Numbered from the stretch's first letter, positions 51,361 through 63,970 are shown. The stretch is 64,000 nucleotides of DNA from Raphanus sativus (GCF_000801105.2 NC_079511.1:14450602-14514601); one strand, 5' to 3'. The notes: generated by a model not told the origin, from the sequence alone. A program made the numbers and translations.

Positions 51361-53668
51361 TTGGTGAGACTTCGAGTTACGACTGTCGTTGTCTTTTTTT
51401 CATTGTCTCAATTGGTTATTGATTTCTCCGCTATGACTCGTAAGGAAAATCGCCGGCCAGCTAACTCGAATATGCTTCCACGGAAAATATATTTGACTCC
51501 TCCACCTTGTAAGCAGAACTGCCTATGTTATCTCCGGTTGGCTTGTTCCATAAGATGAAGCATATTAGCTACTGCGGGAGAGAATAAAAAGTAGAAGGAT
51601 GATGGGTAATATGCAGAACAGCAAAACTAGAAAATTTACATAGCCGCAACTTCGGCCATTAGTGGTGGCAGAAGGAAATACTTGGTGGCGTAGGAGGGAG
51701 GACATCACTTGACAGTTGCATTGGTCGGGGTTGGTTTCTGTAACTAGTGCCTGCACTTCCTGTAAATTTCTCCAATGAGCAGCTTTAGTTTATCAACAAC
51801 AAAAGAAAAGGTCATGTTGGTGCTCATATCAAACGTGTCATTTGAACTCTTATTTGAGGTTTCGCTTCCTTCTTTGACCTTTTTGTCTGTGATAATGTTT
51901 ATCAATCATATATGTTGAGTAAATTTTATTTGGTTCTTGCAGACTAGGCAAGCCTTTGCACCAGAGCAAATAAACAAAAGTTGTTATGTTATTATGCTTG
52001 CCAAAGTGCATTATGATGGGAGGGGACTCAATACCACATGATGTTGATCCTGATATAGACAGATCGGTTATGCCAATCATCCGTTTGCAACAACTGTTAC
52101 CAATATTGATCAAGACCTCTCTCAAAAAAATGTGTACCAAAAGCAAGGTGTTCCTTTCCGGATTCATGCTGAGCGTAAAGCTGAAACGAAAAAGCTTAAA
52201 GCTTTACAAAATATAAGTTTTTTCACAAGTTGTCAATAAGTTTCAAAAAATAATGATTTTTGGTCTAATTTTACATGAGGAGAAGCTGAACTATCTGGAG
52301 ATTGACAGTCAAAATTCCAGAGATATTTAGAGGCTATATAGCTTATGCACTCAAAAAGACACGCAAGGCATAGATGCTCAAGTTGGATAAATGAAGACCC
52401 TCCTGCTTACTCTCAAGCTTGGTTTCTCTTTTTTTGCCACAAAAAAACCTTTGGTTTAGTCTTCCATGTTTTCAAACTTATTCAATCAATAAAAACATAT
52501 TTCAACTTATTCATCAGTGTCGATAGACATGTCATATGTGCGTGTGGTTATGATCCAATTAAGAATAACTTTTTCTGAGAAAACGTTAGCTGGTTAAATA
52601 ACTATCATAGACTGCAACATTATTTTGACCCAAAAAAAAAGACAGCAACATTATAAACTCATCTTAGGAAAAACAAATTCTGCTACATAACCCACTTCTG
52701 GTGTGTTGGCTCTGATTCCATATAGCCATTGACTCGAACGTTTTTAGTTAGCTTGGACGCACCCACTGATATTGGGAGAAGCTGATTATAGGAGGAAAGC
52801 TGATTAATTTGATGATATGACTCTTTTAGAGAAAGTATTTGATGATGCCAGTAAGTTTTTTATTAATGTTGTAGTTGGAAATAATGTTAGGATATGTTTT
52901 CAGTGGATTGTCTATGTGAGCTCTATTTCTGAACTAAATAAAATACAAGGAAATCAGGTTGATTTATTTTCTGTTAATCTTGTTTCATTTGAATTTGGTT
53001 GATTATAGTCTTACATGACGACGAAGTAAAATATAGTGAGGAAGCAGATTGATGCAAATAAATGTCCTTTTCCTCAGTTGTTTAATAAATAAAACTAAAA
53101 TCTGATATTTCAGTTTGTGTCATTATCTGGTTAAATGTTAGAGATCGACATGGTATAAGAATTCTTGAAAAATTCAATTTTAGCAAAAAAAAAACTGTCG
53201 AGAAAATTTCAAACATAATGGTCAAAATATAGATGCCTACACACTAAAAGGAAATAAGTTATGGAATGTATATGGAGTAATTGCAGTGTATATACAAATA
53301 TAACCAGCATATTTGCTAAGATGGATTTTTAGCCTTAACATACGACGTGTTTTTATGACTAAAGTACCCCTACACACTAGTTCGATACATGAGATATGAA
53401 ATACAATTAATTTTTCCTTAGTTTTCATCATTACGAGTGAAGCAAGAGATGAAATGAAAAATATCATCACGATAATTATCTCCTCCATCTCTCTCTTTCC
53501 TTATTTTCTCCGCAACCTCATCCTTCCAATCTCTCTCATGTGATTTTTACAATCGTAACCATGGTTTCCTAAAATCTTCTATAACTTGTTCTCTCATTTG
53601 TCCCAACAAATAATCACTGGAATGATCATCCTTTCATATCAATCGCCTCTACTTTCCGGCAAGACCTC
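51361..53668. other. Mixed intergenic DNA with possible decayed exons
   Basis: The region is less AT-rich in places (51560-51760 and 51950-52200). A plus-strand stretch at about 52076-52200 reads NHPFATTVTNIDQDLSQKNV and on to RIHAERKAETKKLKAL without a stop, but I cannot assign it. No complete gene is evident. It may be a decayed transposon. Confidence 0.3.
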
Positions 53669-53679
53669 TATCACCTTTT

Positions 53680-54797
53680 GATACACTAGAACTGTGTCTT
53701 TCCTACTGCAAGCAAACAGTGTTGATTATAGTACTTTAGATTCAATCCAGAGTACCAGTCTACACTTTAATTTTATTAGTTTTCAACTTAGCCAAAACGA
53801 ATCATGGTTTCAATGATTGGTGACGAGCAAATAAACAATTGATTGCAATAAAATTCAGATTAAAAAGAGAGGCTGATCCAGGGTTGTGCTTCGAGTGAGA
53901 TGACCGCGACCAAACAACTATTCAGATCTCAAGGTTAGAACAACACACTGTCGTGTAGCTGCCTCTTTCACCGATCAGTCTCAGCGCCTAAGATGTCGCT
54001 TGGTCTGAGACAGATGATGAACCTTAACGAACAAGTCTGATCTGCTCACAATGCACCCTAACATCTATTGTCGCATGGCTAGGGATACAATGCTAAAACA
54101 TACAAGATCTAGCAATCTATTACACTTTTGATACACAGGTTCAACCTAAGATCATATGCTAAGTGATCAGATTAACATAAGCATTAAACTCTGTATGGTT
54201 GAAGGCAATCTAAGCAACAGCCTATTTGTGTTTAGTCACGATCTACACTCTAGCACCCTAGATCAACTTCAACGACTACTTAGACATAGAACAAGAAAGC
54301 ATAAACATAATGACTGAATGATACTGCATAAATCTCAAAGGAAAACAATAGGGTTCAGGATGATCTTCGATGAGAAGGGGAGCCGTCTCCCGTACAAAGT
54401 ACAAATCGCCAAACAAGTCTAGGGTTTTTTGTCTCAAAAAGAGCGTAAGTAATAAAATAAAGGATAGATGCGCTTTATAATGGAGGCGCCGTCGACTTCA
54501 GAGAGAGAGAGGGAAAATGATTAGGGCAAATCTTCAAAAGATATGGAAACTTCCATAAATATTAGGAACAGTCTGCCTGGTTGCTCTGCATGATTGCTCT
54601 TCGAGATCAACCGTCTGACTGTTCCGCCAGGTTGTTCTGCGGGAAAAACTCCAATTCTTGCACCTTTCTTCATGCACCACCCTTTAGCTCTTTAGCCTAC
54701 TCCAGACCTGAAATGACTCAAAAAGGATTAGAATAACTCGATAAAACATTGAAAACTGGTTAGAAAACATATATACATTGGTGTCAAAAACACCATA
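53680..54797. mobile_element. Putative 1.1-kb insertion flanked by an 11-bp direct repeat
   Basis: TATCACCTTTT occurs at 53669-53679 and 54798-54808, immediately outside a block with a different base composition. The sequences outside are both C/T-rich with similar CTCTCCGGCGAAACC-like phrases. The insert ends near a small hairpin (GGTGTCAAAAACACC, 54779-54793). It has no coding capacity and no terminal inverted repeat, so its class is unknown. Confidence 0.45.
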
Positions 54798-54808
54798 TAT
54801 CACCTTTT

Positions 54809-55201
54809 ACTACTCACTCTCATCGACTCTCCGGCGAAACCCTTATCGCCTGATTCTATTCACTCTCTGGCGGAACCCTTAACTCTGTTTTGGTGGTAAG
54901 TCATTTTACATGTTTTCTCTTTTTGAATCATTTCAACATTAGGGTTCATACATGTTTCATATTTTGTTGTTCAAACTCAGGCCTTTTTTGGATGGCAACG
55001 AGGGTGCTGATTTTTCACACTTCCCTTAGGAACGGTATCAAGCCAGCGCACGCAAAGACATTTAACGCCGCTAAAAATGTAAGTCACTTCCCAAACTCAT
55101 CGTGCTTTTTTTTTATTTCCACCACACACGTATAGCTGGACATTGACTTCAGTATACTTATACTTTACACAATAGCCGACAATTCAGAATCATCTCATAG
55201 A
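54809..55201 (+). other. Interval with a possible small exon
   Basis: After CAG at 54980 there is an ATG (54992) opening MATRVLIFHTSLRNGIKPAH and then AKTFNAAKN, up to a GTAAGT donor (55079). This is exon-like but unidentified. The rest is non-coding. Confidence 0.3.
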
Positions 55202-56832
55202 TCTATACTATTAAAAGAGAAACATTCTTAAAAAATCTACTTATGCAAGGTTGTTACACCTTTTCACTTTTTTGGTCTATATAATATGACTAAATATTGT
55301 AACTATCCCTCTTTGTAGCAACTAAATAAAATCCTCCCACATTTAAATAAAACCTATTACCATTTATTGACTTTAGATGCTATAATCAAAACCTTCGACA
55401 TATAACTTATTAAATATGTACGTTTTGTGTAAACCATTTTTTTTTTGAACCATATAAGCTTCGACATATAACCTGGAAGTATAAACCTTCGACATATAAC
55501 CTGGAAGTATAGACCATTCTTTATATTACGAATGTTTCTATAAAACGTTTGTATCGAATATTGTTGGTATAAAACTAATATAAACCAACGCAATTCACCA
55601 TAACAAGACTGTAGATATTCTATTTATCAGATTAACTTTAACAGATTTTGAAACTCATTTTAAAGTTAGCATATATCATCTGGTCATATTATACTATGTC
55701 ATCTTATATTATATAGTTCCAAATATTTATTAAAAAGAATTTAATAAAAAATCTGTTAAAAACAAAATAATAAATTTTACTTTAAGTTATTTTTATAAAA
55801 AGTATTTATAATCAAATTTTTTATTCAAGCTAAGTTTAAAAAAAAATTAAAACTTACCAATTTATACTTTTAAATTAGTCAAGATTTGCCAAATAAATCT
55901 TAAATATCATCAGTTCAACAAATGTATATTTCTTTTATAAAATGCACACAAAATATAATAATAGATAGTAGGTCTGGCCATGGGTCTTCGGATCGGGTAT
56001 GGATCGGTTCAATTTGGGTCCTAAAAATTTGGACATAACTAGGTATTTGAATTTTTTGGTTCAGTTTCGGATTGTTCCTTTCGGATCCGGATCAATCCAT
56101 AATTCAAATACCTATTAAATACATGTAACTTTTGGGTACGTAATGGGTCCGGATTGGTTTTGATATTTAGGACCCAAAAAGACTTGAAGTACCTGGAAAA
56201 CCCAAAATACCAAAACACAAAAAAATATTAGAATCCAAAAATATTAAAAAACCAAAAGATCCAAATTTTTACCTGAAATCTGATCCGAAAAATCGAAAAA
56301 TACCCAATTTTTTTTTTCGAATACCCAAAACAGTTTTGAAAAAAACATTTTACTCGAAACCCGAAACTAAAATCGAAAACTTTAACCCAAAACTTAAAAA
56401 TTATTTGTAATACCAATAACATATCTAAAATACCCAAATATACCTAATATGCAAAAAATATTTCAGGTACCTAGGTACCCGATCAGGTCTCGAGCAGGAT
56501 CTTGACTCGAAAAGAGATCTGCGGGTCCAAAAAAATTGAATATGTACTTTGCTTTGAATCCGGACCCAGACCGCACCTATATTTCCAGGTCGATTAGTTT
56601 ACGGGTTTGATAAAATGTTCATGTTTAAAAGAAAGTTACATAACAGTATACATACAAAATCTTAAATAAACTAATTCATAAAATATATAATTTAAATAAA
56701 AGTCTCTTTTTCGACATAATATAATATGACTTTGTAACATAAAAATATACAACAATTCCAAAATACTAATTCAGAAATTTTGTTTACAATCTAAAGAAAA
56801 ACCTGCGCTTTCAAGCGCGGGTCAAAATCTAG
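55202..56832 (+). mobile_element. Non-autonomous Helitron (1.63 kb)
   Basis: It starts TCTATACTATTAAAAGAG after A (55201) and ends CTAG before T (56833), with the hairpin CCTGCGCTT-TC-AAGCGCGGG at 56802-56821 and the tail GTCAAAATCTAG. Start and tail match the Helitron at 5683-6411, so the two are one family. A nested repeat fills 55970-56590 (TAGGTCTGGCCATGGGTC.. GGATCCGGATC..), resembling a decayed GC-ended element. No ORF is convincing. Confidence 0.85.
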
Positions 56833-56833
56833 T

Positions 56834-58459
56834 TATGTCTATTATAGTCCATGTAGCAGGATAACAACTGAGTTGTACATACAGTTTCAATATTAGCCAG
56901 ACCGGAAAAAATCTTAATGTAGAAATAATTATTCACGCCTTTGCACTTGCTATTATTCCGCTTAGACAAATTTATTACATAATAGTAAATATTATTTTAT
57001 AATTTCATAATTTGTAGAAAAAACAGAAAATAATTAGTAAATATAAAATATTGCACAATATGATGCTGTTAGCAGTTAAGATTTGCGCCTTATGCGTAAT
57101 ATATTATTGTATTAAATTTTCACATTTAACAGCATGTGAAAATAAGTAGTAAATATAAAATATTGCACAATATGATACGTGCAATTGATATATGTAGTAT
57201 ATAATTTTCAAAAATTTTAGTAAAAGGAATGTTTGTATTAACTAGAAAGATTGGTGAATAAGCGAAAAAGATATAAGATAATTAAAATTTAAAATCATGC
57301 AATTAGTTTATCAATATCTGAATTATTCGAAGGTTCCACTAAAAATGTATACTAATATTAATGAAGAAAATAATGTCTTAGTGTCAAATGATGATTTGTT
57401 TATATTCTTATAAATTATATTTTGTAACTAAAACAATACTAGAAAAATCAATTTTGAATTAAACAAACACAGACAAAACCAAATTAAAACGAACCAAACA
57501 CAATCCAAACTAAATTAAAACTGAATCGAACACAATCCAAACCGAAATAAAACCGAACACAAATCAAACCAAACTAATTTGAATTGACTTTGGTTACAGG
57601 TTTCTTAGACCTTAATAAACCAAACCGAACCTAAACCCATAGTTTTTTTTTCTTTGAACAAAACCTAAACATATAGTTAAACCGACATGTTTACCTCTAA
57701 TAAAACCGAGTTATTACTAACTTGACATTATTTGTCAATATTATATATTTTAAATATTTATCATAAAATTCATCATGCGTAAAATATAGGTTTTATCCTA
57801 ATCTTTATTTTAAAAGAAGAAAAGGAGATTGGTTGGAGTAGTATGCTTCTAAAAAATAATTTTATAATAGTATTATAGAGGCAAATGTATATGTCGGTTG
57901 GAATCAAAAATAATGAGGAGATTAGATTAGGATTAATGCGTTATCACGATCTGTCATCCATAATTCAACCTTCCATTACGTAAGGTACGATGAGGTCATG
58001 CACCCCACGTCACTTTTGACAGAGCTGACTCATTTACGCCGTTTAAATTGGCTCCTCCGTTTTCTTCGCCCGTTAATTAGGCGTTCCATTTTCTCAGGTG
58101 CCGTGCCATATGCTTTTGGACTTTTCGCATCGTCAGAGATTCATTGCTTCACTCTCACCAATGTTGTGGTTAACTCATTTTATAATCATCAATCCTAATT
58201 CTTCTTTTTTTTTCTTGTCTGTGTGTGTTTAAATTGTGAAGAAGCTTAAATAAAATATATGCATTCTTGTGTTTAAAATATTATAATTACGTGGTTAATA
58301 ATATATTTTAGTTTTCCTAACACCATATTTTGTAAGGGGTGTTCCTGTTTTTATTTGAAGATGAAAACCACTTTACTGAAAAGAGAAGGAAATCCAGTGA
58401 AATAATTTAGATGGCTAGAAGTCTAGAACAAAACAAGCAGTCATCAGTTTACACATATG
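56834..58459. other. AT-rich intergenic DNA
   Basis: The stretch contains an AAACCGAAC/AAACCAAA-type low-complexity block at 57455-57720. No gene is seen. A 66-codon frame at 57998 has no recognisable motif. Confidence 0.45.
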
Positions 58460-58709
58460 TACTCCCTCCGTTTATTTAAGTTACATATTCCAGATTGTTC
58501 ACACATTTTAATAAAACACATTAACTTTGCATAATTTTTGTGTTCATTTTTCTTCCATAATTTTAAACCAATAAAAATTCAATAAATGCAGTTAAGTTTT
58601 TTGAAGTTTGTAATTAGATAATAAAACATGCATTGAAAATGTAAAAAATAGATCTTTTTAAAACAATTTTTTCTCTCTAGAATATGTAACTTAAAAAATG
58701 GAGAGAGTA
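58460..58709. mobile_element. Stowaway/mariner-like MITE, copy 1
   Basis: This 250-bp element including TA at both ends has inverted termini TACTCCCTCCGTTTATTTAA and (inverted) TACTCTCTCCATTTTTTAAG, continuing as GTTACATATTC for about 35 bp. The interior is AT-rich and non-coding. It is the same length and family as the copy at 60143-60393. Confidence 0.8.
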
Positions 58710-59376
58710 TATAATTGTTTACTATTTTATTAAAACAGAACTACAAAATAACATTTGTCTAATTTTAAGTGAATTCTTACATATTTTTTTTTACTTCTTT
58801 TAACCAGTTCATTTATTATTTTTATTTAAGTTGTTATTACATATTTTACATTCATTTTTCACTCTTCCAAACTACTTCGACATTTATTTTATGTATTAAC
58901 TATAACAATTCAAATCTGTTAACAAAATTATTTTATTTGTTTATATAATCAGTTAGACATAAGCATTCAGGTATACATTATAGATTGATTTTTACAAGTA
59001 TCAAATGTTTGAATTTTAAAACTAAACTATGTTCGAATATTAAAAAAAAATTGGATAGTGTTCGATTTAAATTCATCTGAGTTTGGATAAAATTTATATG
59101 AACTTAAAAATATTTAAATAATATATACGTTCTTAAAAATATCACTAAATAATTTATAAATAAAAAGTCAAAACCAAACCCGCTCGGACTTAAGAATCAA
59201 GCTCTAGTTGTAACTAAAAGAGTTGTAGGTTAAGTCCATAGCAATGCTCATTGTTTTTGTCTTTTATATCGTGGGGTTAAACGTCAAGGGCCACACATTA
59301 ATTCAAACATTCCTAGTTAGATACTTTTATACGTTTTATATTAAGTGTCATTTTAGATTTATGCACATACTATTTA
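58710..59376. other. AT-rich intergenic DNA
   Basis: Nothing recognisable is present in this stretch. Confidence 0.4.
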
Positions 59377-60133
59377 GGGGGGTTATTGGGAGAAGAATTT
59401 GTATAGAATTTGTGAATTTTAAGAGTTGATTGATTTTAAAAGTTATGTGGATTGTGAAAATGTATATACATTGACTTATAGAATTTGATCATGATTTTCT
59501 TAGATTTGTCTAGCTTTTCATTAACTTGGATTACCAAAAGAGGTTTCATTAAAGAGACACACTTGTTATATATAAAGAATAATAAAAAATATTTTTTTAA
59601 AAAAATATTTCGTATTATAGTTTTCAAATTCTAACATTTTTATAAAAATTTTGTTTTTTCTAATTTTCTTTTTGAAATTTGAAAATGATTTTCCAAACTA
59701 TTATAAACTTTTTATTTAAAGTTTTTATATATAAATTTAATTATATATTGAAAATGATAAACATTATAAATATAAATTATGTTTTCAAAAAGTGTAATGG
59801 TATACAAAATGTAATGAATTATAGATTTGGACATAATTTGGTAAAAGTTGCACATGGATTTTGAAAATCACATGGATACATATGATATTTTGAAAGTTGA
59901 GTCTCATGAATAAAAATGAATAGAATTCATGTCCCAATAACAATAGATTTAGTTAGAATTAGAGAATCTATAATAACAAAACTTTTTGAATAACAATGGA
60001 TTTGAATGGATTTTGAAAATTCTTAAACCAATAACAATGGATTCTATTAAGATTTACGAAATCCAAGAACCAATAACAAAAGAATCTCAAAATTTCCAAA
60101 ATTCATGAAAATTCATCTCCCAATAACCCCCCC
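59377..60133. mobile_element. PIF/Harbinger-like MITE
   Basis: Inverted termini are GGGGGGTTATTGGGAGAAG and (inverted) GGGGGGGTTATTGGGAGATG, followed by AATTT. Target duplications are TTA (59374-59376 and 60134-60136), the three-base AT-rich duplication of PIF/Harbinger elements. The 757-bp interior has several internal CCAATAACAATGGATT phrases but no transposase. Confidence 0.8.
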
Positions 60134-60142
60134 TTAGTTTTC

Positions 60143-60393
60143 TACTCCTCTATTTTTTTAAAGATACATATTTTAGACTTTTCACATAAATTAAGAAATC
60201 ACATTAAAAATGCATTGATTTTTGTGAATAACAATTTTCCATAACCTTTAACCAATAAAAATCCAATAAACACAACTAATTTTTTTGAAGTTAACAGATT
60301 TTCATTAAATAATACATTGAAAAAATAAAAAATGTATCTTTTTAAAACAAATTTTTTTCCTAGAACATGGATCTTTAAAAAACAGAGGGAGTA
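60143..60393. mobile_element. Stowaway/mariner-like MITE, copy 2
   Basis: The termini TACTCCTCTATTTTTTTAAA and (inverted) TACTCCCTCTGTTTTTTAAA, with internal CATTAAAAATGCATTG and AACCAATAAAAATCCAATAA, match copy 1. It lies 10 bp to the right of the PIF-like element. Confidence 0.78.
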
Positions 60394-60687
60394 TATTTTT
60401 ATATAAAAACACCATTACCCATACAACTATTCGTATTTTAACCAATAAAAAGTACATTAGAATAACGTTAATAAATTTTGAATAAAAATATTAAAACAAT
60501 ATATATTTGCAACGAAAAATTTTATTTGCAACGACACTTAATATAAAACTGAGGGAGTAATAAAAACGATAATTAATAAATATATACGAAACTTCCCATC
60601 AACAACCTCATCAATATACATATGAAGAGGCACATTACATCTTATCTCCTAGTTAATAATCTCGACTTGGACAAAAGACAGAGAACG
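60394..60687 (+). promoter_or_regulatory. WRKY promoter/5' UTR, with a MITE half
   Basis: ACTGAGGGAGTAATAAAA at 60549 is the right terminus of a third, half-lost MITE of the same type, and AACCAATAAAAAGTACATTA at 60439 belongs to its interior. A possible TATA-like ATATATACG lies at 60579-60587, about 100 bp before the chosen ATG. Confidence 0.45.
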
Positions 60688-61640
60688 ATGAAGTCTTCCC
60701 AGCAAAAGGTCATGGAGAACCTGCTTCACGGCCATGAGTGTGCCAACCAGCTCCGGCTAATCATGGACCACCACGCCGAGTCAGATTTGTCCATGGAAAG
60801 GGAGGATCTGGCCAAGTCCGTCCTCCATTGTTTCACGGATTCTCTCTCCATTTTGATCGATACGAATGATCATAACCAAGATGTTGATCAATCCAATAAC
60901 TCATCTCCCCAAGACTCTTCACATGTTCTTGAGAGCAGCAGGAAACCACTTCACAAGAGGGGAAGGTATATATAAAATATAAATATCTAACCTATTTAGT
61001 CAATTGAAATGTTCAAGAATGGTTGAATGAAATGATGCTCATCTGGTGGCTGTAGAAAGACATCAATGGTGGAGAGCTCAGATTACCGCAGACATGAATC
61101 CCCAAACCCGATCTACCACGACGGCTTTCTTTGGAGGAAATACGGACAAAAGCAAATCAAAGAATCGGATCACCAAAGGTATAACTATCATTCACATAAT
61201 TTAAATATATAGTTGATGGTGTTAATATAAGTAACACACACAAAAAGTGATGAAATATCAGGAGTTACTACAAGTGTGCGTACACAGTGGACCAGAAATG
61301 CGAAGCAAAGAAGCAGGTTCAAATGATCCAAAACAACCCTCCATTGTACTCAACCACTTACTTCGGCCGCCACACATGTCAGCTTCATCAAGCCTTTGAA
61401 ACTTTCCCCATTGACACCTCAGATTCCCAAGATTCACACATGATTCGATTTGATCACCCAGATTCCTCTACCCATCAACATCAGAATCAGATAATTCAAC
61501 TCAAAGTTGAACAAATGACGATGCCCTCTGAGAAAGCAGAAGAGTGGTCGTCCCCATCTGAGTATATGTCCTCCGAGGTTGCCTGCGCGGTGGAGGCTTT
61601 CGGGTTTAACCCTGCTCGCACATCAAGTGACTTATCTTGA
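60688..61640 (+). CDS. Group III WRKY transcription factor, three exons
   Basis: Exons 60688-60965, 61056-61178 and 61262-61640 join by GT-AG introns to give 259 residues. I chose the ATG at 60688 ([20 protein letters not shown]) because this is the family start; an in-frame ATG at 60622 would add 22 atypical residues. The N-terminal helix ([32 protein letters not shown]) is the group III N-terminal motif. WRKYGQK is in exon 2 and the zinc finger is C-X7-C-X23-H-X-C, which defines group III. The intron inside the WRKY domain after SDHQR is the conserved one. The C terminus is acidic and Ser-rich. Such proteins bind W-boxes and act in salicylate and stress responses; the sequence looks closest to the WRKY38/62/63 clade, but I am unsure which. 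It is not part of the Arabidopsis FH14-PUT block. Confidence 0.92.
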
Positions 61641-62347
61641 CCATATATAATATACCCTTCCCGTCGCTATCATCATCAGACATCTAAAGCTTCTTTAGTT
61701 ATTTGTTTCCTCATAAAATCCTATAGTATACCATACCTACTGTTACCTTTTTTTGGGGTGTGTTTGCATCTCATAAACTTGTCTACCTCTACTTTAAACT
61801 TTTGTTTCGAGTTTAATATTAACACATCAACACTGTTTGGAATGTTGCCAGCTTTTTTCCCTTTTTTTGTTCATAAGGGGGTTGATCTTATATTAACAAA
61901 TTGTCGTGTAAAGTTTCTAGTCACACTATGAAGGCAATCAAAAGAGGGTGAACGCTGTATAAAGCTAGCCACACTTGGTTGATTTATTCTACTAATTTCC
62001 TCATACAATCCTACAGTGTACCTACTGTTACTAATTTTATACTTAGAAAAAGAAAGTTATACATATCAATATTATTATTCTCATAAATAAAATCTCTCGG
62101 AGACCGCTCATGCTAATCCGATCAACCGTAGACAGTCCAACACGAGGGTCAAAAAGTGGTGAAACAAGAATTTGTTGGTCAGGTCAATGAACTTGCGACT
62201 GAAGCAGTCGGAAAGACAAAATACCTTTTGACCCTTGTGCCCTAAGTACCCAGTATATATAGATTATTTATATCAGGAAAAAGCTATATATCCTTGAGTT
62301 TTTGTATCATATCTCTTTTGGGTTGAAGGACTTTTCTATCGACTAAG
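61641..62347. other. WRKY 3' flank with a local duplication
   Basis: The phrase TTCCTCATA(A/C)AATCCTA(T/C)AGT followed by CCTACTGTTAC occurs at 61707-61745 and again at 61996-62030. An inverted pair, GGGTCAAAAAG (62146) and CTTTTGACCC (62224), brackets an 80-bp spacer. No gene is seen. Confidence 0.4.
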
Positions 62348-62963
62348 GGTCTGACTGGTGTAACTGCAGCGGTTGCGGTTGCGGTTGCGGGAGTTTGCGG
62401 GTGCGGGTGGTTGCGATTTTAAGCGTTTTCTAGAGATTTGTACGACTGGTCCAACTGTTAGAAATTGTTGCGTTTGCGGGACTCTTATGACTGGTAAACT
62501 ACCAAACACAACATCTGTTAAATAATAATTTAACAATATTTACATATTATGTAATTATAAAAATATTAAAAATCATAATAATATGATAAATATAAAATTT
62601 ATATTTATAAAATCATATTATTCAATTTTAAAAATTTATATAAAATATTTTAGTTTTTAATTTTTATAATATAAATTGAAATATAATATGAATACATTTT
62701 ACAATTTCTATTATTTCAATTGAAATTTTTATTGGATATTTTTAGTATTATTTTTATTTATTCTGTTTTTAAAGAAAAAAATTTACCCTCCCGCAACCGC
62801 CCGCAACCGCAAACGCTAGCTGGAACCAGCTTTTGATTTTAAGAGGTTCGAAGCGGTTTGAAGCGATTTGTAGCGTTTTCTGTGATTGTTTCGAAACGCC
62901 AACAACCGCTATGAACCGCAAAAGCTGCGTTTGCGGGTGGTAGCGGGAAAACCAGTCAGCACC
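62348..62963. mobile_element. TIR element with GC-rich ends (GCGGTTGCGG type)
   Basis: The left terminus GGGTCTGACTGGT and the inverse of the right terminus, GGTGCTGACTGGT, share TGACTGGT. Inside both ends are facing GCGGTTGCGGTTGCGG and CCGCAACCGC clusters, with an AT-rich centre. The target duplication is unclear. The architecture parallels the elements at 12796 and 15528. Confidence 0.6.
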
Positions 62964-63336
62964 TAAATCAAAGAGGCCGGCCTCTTTGAAAGTTATCATT
63001 TCACGAGGCAAGAATGTACTTGTCTTTTTAATGTGTATGCTTAGAAAAACAGAAACCAAAGATGATAATGCATCTCGTTAATTTTTAAATTCAAATATAA
63101 CATTTAATTTTTTTATGGTTTCTTTTCTTGTTACTCGTGAGCTTATATATCATAACTCTTTTTTTTTTGACGACAACTTATATATCATAACTAGGTGGTT
63201 GTCCACTTATGCGGACATATATATTTTATAATCAATACCACTAAAAAAAATCATTCCCATTTTATGCTTCTAATGAAATATTTAAATTTTCTAATTATGT
63301 CATTACGATTTCAAAGACAATTATAATCATTGTGGA
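62964..63336. other. AT-rich intergenic DNA
   Basis: No gene is seen. GGTGGTTGTCCACTTATG and the following AT-rich text are unremarkable. Confidence 0.35.
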
Positions 63337-63720
63337 AGCACCGTAGTCTAGTCTGATGGTTAAGATCTAAAGGCTTCTACATCCAAGTTTGAGGTTCGAC
63401 TCCCAAACTATACTATTTATTGTAGATTATCTCAAATCCAGGTTTCAAATCCCGGAGAGAAAGCGATTTATTAGGTAACTATGCAGATTATAGAATGAAG
63501 GATTACATGCAACTATGCAGATTATGGAAGAAATGATTATAAGGGATCTTCAACATGATGCAAGTAAATCTGGTCAGACGTGGATCTTCATAGGACGGCT
63601 CAGATAATGCAGTTAGGCGTAGATCTTCATAAGACAGATAGTATTGTCGGTTGTCGAATCGTCTATGTAATCTTCCTAATAATTGTAATATCATAATAAA
63701 TCAGCGTTAAAAAAATCATT
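63337..63720 (+). mobile_element. tRNA-derived SINE-like sequence
   Basis: The 5' part (63337-63412) resembles a tRNA: TAGTCTAGTCTGATGG (A-box-like) and, about 40 bp later, GAGGTTCGACTCCC (a perfect B box). The rest has repeated (G/A)GACGTGGATCTTCATA-like phrases (63574 and 63618), common in SINE tails. It ends in AT-rich sequence near 63720. The acceptor-stem halves do not pair as a functional tRNA, so I call it a SINE or tRNA relic. Confidence 0.5.
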
Positions 63721-63789
63721 AATGTTAATTGTGAAAGACATTAGGTTTTTAAACTTTCCTTCATACAAGCCCAAACGTTCATAACAGTG

Positions 63790-63970
63790 TTTTGAACCCG
63801 AACCGGAACCACTGTTGAACCGATAAATCCCACGACCCAATATAAATCGGATTTTGATTTTGTGAAAAACCCAAAATTTAAAAACTCACAAACCCTCACT
63901 AAAACCCGAAACCCGATACCGATTGCACTAGTGGTTGAACCAATAAATAATTCTTAATTTTTTTAGCTTT
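63790..63970 (-). repeat. Partial copy of a Helitron-internal repeat
   Basis: On the minus strand, ATTTATTGGTTCAACCACTA followed by a TCGGGTTTCGGGTTTTAGTG block and TTTTTAAATTTTG matches the interior of the Helitron at 5683-6411 (about 6018-6100), diverged. The remainder of the window to 64000 shows nothing else. Confidence 0.5.

Noticed and set aside
51361..51558. 65-codon plus-strand ORF as a gene
   Set aside because: It starts from a non-ATG codon, has no family resemblance, and follows a probable LTR fragment.
63337..63412. Functional tRNA gene
   Set aside because: The A box is imperfect and the acceptor-stem halves do not pair; a SINE or tRNA relic fits better.
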